Positions 54,964 through 64,000 of a stretch of DNA of 64,000 bases are shown piece after piece; position 1 is the first letter of the stretch; the number at the start of each line of letters is the position of its first letter. The position numbers were made by a program, and so were the translations under genes. The stretch is from NCBI RefSeq assembly GCF_003444775.1, contig NZ_CP021082.1:558001-622000 (forward strand), written 5' to 3'. The notes under the pieces are model-generated. The model was given only the letters and a program-made list of their open reading frames with translations, was not told the origin of the DNA and searched no databases. The stretch comes from Deinococcus ficus (GTDB lineage Bacteria; Deinococcota; Deinococci; Deinococcales; Deinococcaceae).

Positions 54964-55060
54964 AGTCGGGGCCTTTCCGGGGAAGGTGCCAGGGGACGTC
55001 CGGAGGCCGCCTTGACGCGGCCTCCGCGCGGGTTGAGCAGAGCAGGGGTCCAGAACATGA

Positions 55061-58000
55061 TCAGCGGGCTCCTGTGGTTTCGTCGAAGATGAAATCGAGG
55101 CGGACGTAGAAGCCGGGGCGGGTGTAGACCGTGCCCAGGCCGTCGAAGCCGCTCAGGTTATAGCCGAGGGTGGTCCAGATGCCAGGGAGGGTGCGGAGGC
55201 TGGCCTCGATCCCGAAGCCGTACTGGGCAGTCTGGGTGGCCGGCTGGATCAGCGCGCGCGCGCCGGCCCCCAGGCCCAGCCAGTCGGTGACGTACGCCAT
55301 GCCGGCGACGCTGGGCTGCCAGGTGAAGCTGTCTGGGTCGTTCAGCAGCGTTCGCGCCGCCACGCCGCCCCGCAGCGCCCAGGTTCCGCGGTGGTATTCC
55401 AGCTGCCCTTCGCCGGTCAGTTCCGGGCGGCCGGCCGCCAGGCTGCCACTCTGGTAGCGCAGGTACGCCAGGCCGTTCCAGTCGCCGCTGCGGTAGGCGC
55501 TGCCGAAGGCGACCCGGGCGCCTGGGGTCGCGCCAAATTCTGCCGTTCCGTCGGCCGTCACCGTCAGCCGGTCGTTGACACTCGTGGTGATGCCCCCGCG
55601 CAGCACGGTTTTCAGGACGCCTGCACGCACCGAGAAATCGGCGCCCAGCGTGGCACTCGTCTGGCCGTTCTGGTAACGAAGGGTGGGGCTGAAGCTGACC
55701 TCGCTCTCCTGGTCTTCCAGGTCGTACAGGTAAGCCGCGGCAAGTCCCAGACTGTACTGCCGGTTCAGTGGCAGCGTGGTGTCCACACCGAAGCGGGCGC
55801 GGTTGCCGTCACCGCTGGCCGTGGGCAGCTCGTACTGCACGCTGAGGTTGGTGCTGCCGAACCGGCCGCTCAGGCCGAGGTGGCCCCGGCTGTCTTCCCC
55901 CCAGCGCACCTCCTCCCGGGCGGTGAGGCTCACGTTGGGGCTCAGGGCGTAACTGGCGCTGAAGGTGGTGGTCGAGCCGGTGCCCGTCAGGGCCTGGTAG
56001 TGCGTCAGGTCCACATTCAGCGGCTCGCCGCGGTACCCGAGTTCACCGAGGAGACCGAAGCCTGCCTTGTCGCCGCTGCCGGCCCGGACGCCTCCTCCGA
56101 TCGAGAAGGGGCCCTGGGTGGTCCTGGCCACGGCGCTGACGGTGCTGCTGTGCTCCTCTGGCGCGCTGACGTAGGTGCCTTCCAGCACGCCGGTCCAGCG
56201 GTCGTTCAGTTTGGCCTGAACGCTTCCCTGGGCACGCAGGCCCTCATCGAAGGCGCCCAGGCCCGCGTAGCCGGCCTGCTGGTAGCGCACGCTCGCGCTG
56301 GCCACCCCGAACGTCAGTTTGCTCTGAACGTCCGCACTGACCTGCCACGCGCCGCTGTACGCCACCAGGGCACTGGCGCGGGTGTTGGCGGTGGTGTAGC
56401 GGGCCCGCGCGCCGCTGGAAAGCGTGCCGTCAAGCTGCACGGCCGCGGCCGCCACACTCCAGGGACCGGCGTCGCGCTGCACCTGGGCCCCCCACGACAG
56501 CCCACGGTTGCTCAGCGGCTGGGCGGTCCGGTAGCGGACTTCCAGGGTCACGTCGCGGAACGCCTCGTCCACGCGGGTGAGCGGGCGGCTCAGCGTCAGC
56601 ACGCCCGTGATGGGATCCAGCGTGTAGTCCACCATCCGGCGCAGCTCGGTGCGGCCCAGTTCCTTGCCGCTTCCGGGCTCACGGGTGACCAGCTCGATGC
56701 TTTCCGAGTCGGGCGCCACGGGCGACACCCGCAGACGGTACAGGCGCGTCCCGTCCGGCGTCAGGATTTCATCGACCTGTTCCCGCGGAACCAGGGCCGC
56801 GTACCCCGAGATCCGGGTGTCGCCGCGGGTGCTGAAGGCCAGCGCCGTGAGGCTCCCCACCGGGAAGACATCGACCGGCACGGTGGCCTGGCGGTAGTGC
56901 GCCCAGTAATCCGGGTGCTCATAGCGGAACGCCACTGGATCCGCCCCGGACAGGGGCACAGTCTGCGTGGACGCGTCGCCGTACAGCGGGAAGCGCTGCG
57001 TGGGGTTTTCCTGTGTTGGCAGGCCCTCACTGTTGACGGCGGCGTACAGCTTGCCTGCCCCCAGCATCGTCTCCAGGTACGCCGCGCCGCGCGCGTCCGC
57101 GAAGTGAAGTGGCGTGAGGCCCAGGGTGACGCTGACGTGCCCCAGGGCCACCCGCGCCGGGTCCGGGGTCACCGCCAGCACCTGGCGCTGCACCAGGGTG
57201 TCGACCCCGAACTCCAGCGTGAGGGTGGCCGGCACCGTCTGGGGGCGCAGCTCGAGCACGCCCTCCCCGTCCGTCAGGCGCACCTGATAGCCGGCTTCCT
57301 GGGGGTTGGCGTCGGGGCTCAGCGGTTCCAGGCTGCTGCGCACCGTCACAAACGGCACGGCGGTGCCCAGGCCGTTGGCGTCCAGTGCCCGGACCCGCAC
57401 GCGCACGGGGGTGCTGCCGTCGGCCTGCAACTGCACGCCTTCCGCCACGACCCGCTCGGTGCGTCCGGCCAGGTACACGCGGACCTGATCGCCGCCGGCA
57501 CTCAACACGTTCTCCCCGACCTGCAGGGGCACCGCGAGGTAGTCGCGGGTCTCGGTGCCCTGCGACTCATCGGTCACGCGGCGGCCCAGAAGCGCGGCGG
57601 GCACCGGCTGGCCGTTGACCGTCAGGGTCAGGTCACGGTCCAGCGGACCCTGCACGGTCACGCTGACCTGGTTACGGTCCCGGTAGACCGTGCCTGCCAG
57701 GGGCGTCTTGACCGCGCCAGGGTTCTCACTCGCGCCGGCCCGGGGCGTGCTGGCCGCCGCGTAGTCACGCAGGTCCAGGCTGCCCGCCAGCACCTCGCGC
57801 CGGTCCCGCGGGTACACGGCCAGCAGGGCCGGTGCCGGGAGGATCAGGTCGGCCTGGCCGCCGATGATCTGGTACTGCAGCACCCCCTGGGTCCGGGCGG
57901 GCAGTTCGAAGTACAGCCGCCCGCTGGGACCCACCCGGGGATCCGGCACCGAGACGCCGTCCAGGGTGACGCTGCCGGCCACGAAGCGCACGCCCTGAGG

Positions 58001-58206
58001 AAGGTCATGGGCCAGCACAAGCCGCTCGGCCTGGGCGGGTGCCGAGAAGGGCAGGGTCACGGTCTGGGTGACCTCGGCCGGGACCGCTTCTGAGCCGGCC
58101 GGCGCCGGGACAGCCGGGGGGACGGTCTGCGCGAGTGCGCCGGATGACAGGGCGAGCGTCAGGGCCAGCGCGGCACGGGCCAGCGGGGCACGCATCCGGG
58201 AGTGAA

Positions 58207-58210
<4 letters not shown>
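55061..58210 (-). CDS. Outer-membrane beta-barrel protein with periplasmic N-terminal domains
   Basis: The product is 1049 residues. Signal peptide MIHSRMRAPLARAALALTLA...LAQ. Residues about 40-560 are beta-sandwich domains (VRVRVRALDANGLGTAVPFV is an invasin/Ig-like strand pair). From about 570 alternating amphipathic strands (GLSWGAQVQRDAGPWSVAAA, AYLYDLEDQESEVSFSPTLR) form a predicted barrel of many strands. The last strand, RPGFYVRLDFIFDETTGAR, has the aromatic alternation of such barrels but ends with extra residues after the Phe. It overlaps the previous gene by ATGA. It could export or anchor the DUF11 proteins next to it. Confidence 0.8.
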
Positions 58211-60993
<2,783 letters not shown>

Positions 60994-61105
60994 AGGGGCC
61001 TCCAGGAAAGTCAGGAAAAGGACGTGCCGTGTCAAAAAGGACATTCTCGTGTTGGTGGGCGCCCGGCCCGGAAATGGGGGACCGGGCGCCCGGGGAGAGC
61101 GGAAA

Positions 61106-63115
61106 TCAGTTGATCTTGACGCGGAAGTCCATCTTGAGTTCGCTGCCGACGCCGATGGTGTCGCTGAGGTTGATGGAGCCGTCGCTGTTCGTGTCCACGG
61201 CGATCTCCACGATCTGGCCGGCGGTCAGGGCGGTGGGGGCCGTGGTGCTCCAGGCGCCGCCGTCGACGCGGTAGTTGATGGTGCCGGTGCCGGAGTACGC
61301 GCCACTGATGCTGACGAAGGTGGTGTTCTCGGGGAGGAAGTCCTTGAGGTACAGGAAGGTGACGACGTTGTTGGTGTTGTTCTTGGCAATCACCGTGTAG
61401 CGCAGCACGTCCTGGGGCTCGGCCGGGATGTTGGTGGGCGTCGAGCCGAAGAGCGGCGCGGCCGGGCAGACGTTGGTCTTGCCGCAGGCGTCCACGAACT
61501 TCTTGATGTCCAGCGCGCCGGTGCTGGTGACGCGCAGCGTGTCGTTGTTGTCGGCGGCCACCGCGCCCGTGCTTCCAGAGGTCACCGTGTTGGTGATGGG
61601 CAGGGTGGTGTTCGGCGTGGAGGCGGCGCCGGCCGGGATGTTGATCACGGCGATCAGCTTGGCTTCGGCGCCGGGGGCGAGGGCCCCGGTGCTCGTCACG
61701 GGGCCGGCGGCCAATTCCGCGGGATCCAGCACGCCGTCGTTGTCGGCGTCGACGTAGTACTGCACGGGCACCAGCTGCGTGCCGCCGGCGGCGAGGGGCA
61801 CGGTCACGCTGCCGCTCAGGGTGAAGGTGTCACTGGTGTTGCCGGCGTTGTACACGTCCAGCGGGTAGGTGACGGTGCTTCCCGGGGCCCCGACCAGCTG
61901 GGTGACGGGGTTGGGGGAGGTGCCGGGCTGCGTGGTGCGCTCACCGAACTGAACGCCGGACAGCAGGACGTTGTCACTGGTGGTGTTCACGAAGCTCGGG
62001 TCGTTGCTGGAGCGGGCCGTGATCAGCACTGAGGGAATGGTGGTCGGGGCGTCGGGCATGGCGCCGGCGGGCACGGTCACCTTCACCTGGAAGGTCTTGA
62101 ACGCGGCCAGGCCGTTCGGGGCCAGCACGCCGGTGTCGAGCACACCGTCACTGTCGCTGTCGGTTAGGCCAACCAGTTCGACGGTGGTACCAAGCGGGAA
62201 GCCGGCAGCGTCCAATTGGGCCGGGGTGGGCAGGGTGATGTCGAAGACGTCGTCGCGGTTGCCGGTGTTCTTCACCGTCTGGGTGAAAGTGATGACCTGG
62301 GCAGCGGCGCTGTAGGGCAGGGTGGCACTCTGGCTGTCGCCGCTGTAGGTGATGGTGCGGCCTTCGGGGCTCTGGTAGGGCGTGACGGCCGTGGTGGTGT
62401 TGTCGACGGTCCCGTCGGCGTTGCTGTCGTCACGCGGGCCGATCAGGCCGGAGTCGTTGCGGCTCACGGTGGTCTGGTTGTAGTTGTTGTCGTCGGCGGT
62501 GGTGGCCTTGGCGCCGGCCACGATGGGGTTGGTGCCCAGGGTCTGGCCGTCGGTGGCGGCTGTGGGCACGGTGTACGTGGCGAAGAAGAACACCGTGGAG
62601 CCGTCGTTGCCGGTGGTGTTGGGATCGTCGGCGGCCACGGACGCGATCGAGGTGATGGGCGCAGAAGCGCTCATTTCGGCGGGGGTCAGGACGCCGTCGC
62701 TGTTCGTGTCGGCACTGGCCGGGTAGTACGCCACGTTCGTGGGCGCCGAGGTACCGAAGACCGTCTGGGGCTGCAGGGTGTAGGTGTCGGCGACGTTGCC
62801 GGTGTTGGTCAGGGTGTAGCGGAACGACACGACGTCGCCGGGGCGGGCGCTGATGGTACCGGCGGGCGTGAAGGTGGTGCCGCCGGGGGTGCCGCTGGAG
62901 TTCTGGCCGTTGAGCAGGACGGAGAAGCTGGGCACTTCCTGCACCGTGGTGATGACCGTGTTGGACTTCGCTTCGGGCTGGGCGGCGCCGGTCGCGTCGC
63001 CGTAGGTGGCCGTCGCGGTGTTGGTGATCTGGGTGCCTGCGAGCGTACCGGCGCCGAGGGCGTTGGCGGACAGGAGAGCGACGGTCAGGGCCGCCAGGGA
63101 CAGGGTGTTCTTCAC
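61106..63115 (-). CDS. Secreted DUF11-like surface protein
   Basis: The product is 669 residues. Signal peptide MKNTLSLAALTVALLSANALG, then AGTLAGTQITNTATATYG, the same N-terminal motif as the 928-residue protein. Asp-rich calcium-type loops occur several times (DTNSDGVLTPAEM, DSDSDGVLDTG, DADNDGVLDPAEL), resembling dockerin or EF-hand-like loops. Two Cys occur near residue 550. It ends with IGVGSELKMDFRVKIN. It is 12 bases downstream of the small protein gene. Confidence 0.87.
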   Translation of the reverse strand: MKNTLSLAALTVALLSANALGAGTLAGTQITNTATATYGDATGAAQPEAKSNTVITTVQEVPSFSVLLNGQNSSGTPGGTTFTPAGTISARPGDVVSFRYTLTNTGNVADTYTLQPQTVFGTSAPTNVAYYPASADTNSDGVLTPAEMSASAPITSIASVAADDPNTTGNDGSTVFFFATYTVPTAATDGQTLGTNPIVAGAKATTADDNNYNQTTVSRNDSGLIGPRDDSNADGTVDNTTTAVTPYQSPEGRTITYSGDSQSATLPYSAAAQVITFTQTVKNTGNRDDVFDITLPTPAQLDAAGFPLGTTVELVGLTDSDSDGVLDTGVLAPNGLAAFKTFQVKVTVPAGAMPDAPTTIPSVLITARSSNDPSFVNTTSDNVLLSGVQFGERTTQPGTSPNPVTQLVGAPGSTVTYPLDVYNAGNTSDTFTLSGSVTVPLAAGGTQLVPVQYYVDADNDGVLDPAELAAGPVTSTGALAPGAEAKLIAVINIPAGAASTPNTTLPITNTVTSGSTGAVAADNNDTLRVTSTGALDIKKFVDACGKTNVCPAAPLFGSTPTNIPAEPQDVLRYTVIAKNNTNNVVTFLYLKDFLPENTTFVSISGAYSGTGTINYRVDGGAWSTTAPTALTAGQIVEIAVDTNSDGSINLSDTIGVGSELKMDFRVKIN

Positions 63116-63126
63116 AAATTCCTCCG

Positions 63127-63615
63127 TTATTTGACCGTGACGCGGAAGCTGAGCTTCAGCGATTCGTCTGGTTTGATGGCGCCCACGACCCAGCGGACGC
63201 CGGTGTACTCGTTGGGCTGGACGGTGACTTCCTTCTGAACGGACTTGCCGTTCTCCGTCACCGTGACCTTGCGTTTCAGGGGTGCCTCGGCGAAGGTCTT
63301 GCCGTCGACCGTGAAGAGCGTCGTGACCGCAGCGTTGCGGGTGGCGTCCCCGGCGTAGGTGGTGCCGCGCGGCACCGGAAGGTTGATGGCGGCGCCGCGC
63401 AGGACGCCCCGGGTGGTGTTGCGGGCCGTGACCTCTTCCAGCAGCAGGTCGCCGGGTTTGATGCTCTTGGGCATGTCCAGGCGCTGCTCGGTGACCTTGC
63501 CGTCTTTCTGTACGCGGACGATCAGGTCCTGAACGAGGGTCAGGGAAAGGGGAGCCTGGGTGGCCGCGTAAGCGGTCCCGAGCAGGGTGGTCAGCAGAAG
63601 CACGGTGCGGTTCAC
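63127..63615 (-). CDS. Small secreted beta-rich protein, first gene of the surface operon
   Basis: The product is 162 residues starting with GTG at 63615, preceded by AAGGAGG, which decides the start. Signal peptide (NRTVLLLTTLLGTAYA), then one beta-sandwich domain (DLLLEEVTARNTTRGVLRGA, YTGVRWVVGAIKPDESLKLS) like a single DUF11-type repeat. It probably acts with the larger proteins downstream. Confidence 0.83.
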   Translation of the reverse strand: MNRTVLLLTTLLGTAYAATQAPLSLTLVQDLIVRVQKDGKVTEQRLDMPKSIKPGDLLLEEVTARNTTRGVLRGAAINLPVPRGTTYAGDATRNAAVTTLFTVDGKTFAEAPLKRKVTVTENGKSVQKEVTVQPNEYTGVRWVVGAIKPDESLKLSFRVTVK

Positions 63616-64000
63616 AGTGGGCCTCCTTGGACAGGCAGACAACGACAGTGCACTGAGACAGTCAGCAGTGCAGCCGGGAGTGGTGAGCGTTGGGCAGGGG
63701 GGCGATCTCTGAGCCCGTTCAGGTTAGGAAATGGGCCTTTACGCCGCTCTTACCTGTGTGGGTGGTGGTTTTCCGCGTGAATGTCCCCACCTTCATCTAC
63801 ATGAAGGTGGGCGCTCCGGACCGTTCTCCGGGCCCGACTCCTGCTGTTGCGACTCGCGAAAAGGCCGACCTGGCCGATGTTTTATCGATTTCCCGATCTG
63901 GCCTGTAATGGCATGACTCTGCCCCGTCTCCTGACTTTGGTCAGGACCACTGTTCAGGAGCCAGCTGCACAGGTTCACACAGGGCAGTGCCGCTATTCAG
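63616..64000. other. Region upstream of the surface operon
   Basis: These 385 bases up to the window end carry one strong hairpin (listed separately). I see no clear promoter pair and no convincing gene; short frames here lack coding character. Confidence 0.4.
63786..63811. promoter_or_regulatory. Hairpin or operator upstream of the surface operon
   Basis: CCCACCTTCAT and ATGAAGGTGGG form a perfect 11-base inverted repeat around the loop CTAC, about 170 bases upstream of the first gene of the operon. It may be a regulator site or a terminator of an unseen gene. Confidence 0.5.

Overview
The window is high-GC chromosomal DNA from what is very probably a Deinococcus. That genus call is an inference from the mix of genes: manganese catalase, large secreted proteins built of DUF11-type repeats beside an outer-membrane barrel, many GNAT, DinB and SRPBCC proteins, and a sugar ABC transporter without its own ATPase. 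I found no rRNA, tRNA or CRISPR. One complete insertion sequence is present. Three genes are broken by a single lesion each.

Layout. (1) 0-9.8 kb: stress and housekeeping genes: Mn catalase, a small membrane protein, a frameshifted baeRF-type protein, two GNAT acetyltransferases, a small membrane/winged-helix protein, a DUF3060 secreted protein, an ArsR-SRPBCC pair with a clear promoter and candidate operator, an MFS exporter and a YdeI-like protein. (2) 10.0-19.3 kb: a seven-gene sugar uptake and catabolism operon on the minus strand (binding protein, two permeases, DHDPS-family lyase, PfkB kinase, fucose-isomerase-like enzyme, FGGY kinase), divergent from a GntR/FadR-type regulator. A consensus-like promoter overlapped by a dyad sits between them. 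(3) 19.6-25.2 kb: a PAS-GAF histidine kinase, a nonsense-disrupted phosphotransferase and a BTAD/SARP-like regulator. (4) 25.3-36.6 kb: a minus-strand exopolysaccharide cluster that looks like a reduced, Pel- or galactosaminogalactan-type system. It has a PelF-type glycosyltransferase, a polytopic membrane protein, an NDP-sugar 4,6-dehydratase, a nucleotidyltransferase, a reductase/epimerase, an Agd3-like deacetylase and two GH114-type polygalactosaminidases. A degenerate receiver/winged-helix regulator and a 61-residue coiled-coil protein lead it. (5) 37.1-50.9 kb: an IS5-type element abutting the stop codon of a zinc alcohol dehydrogenase, then SRPBCC, response regulator, DinB, GNAT, AraC-type, MFS, cupin, EamA, SDR and FAD-oxidoreductase genes. 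(6) 51.2-63.6 kb: a five-gene minus-strand surface operon: a small secreted protein, two DUF11-type secreted proteins, a 1049-residue protein with a predicted outer-membrane barrel, and a 1254-residue beta-helix/DUF11 protein.

The most notable system is region 4. The sequence supports the individual families. That together they make, deacetylate and trim a galactosamine-rich polymer is inference from known Pel and Aspergillus GAG pathways. Region 6 is the second candidate for a poorly described system.
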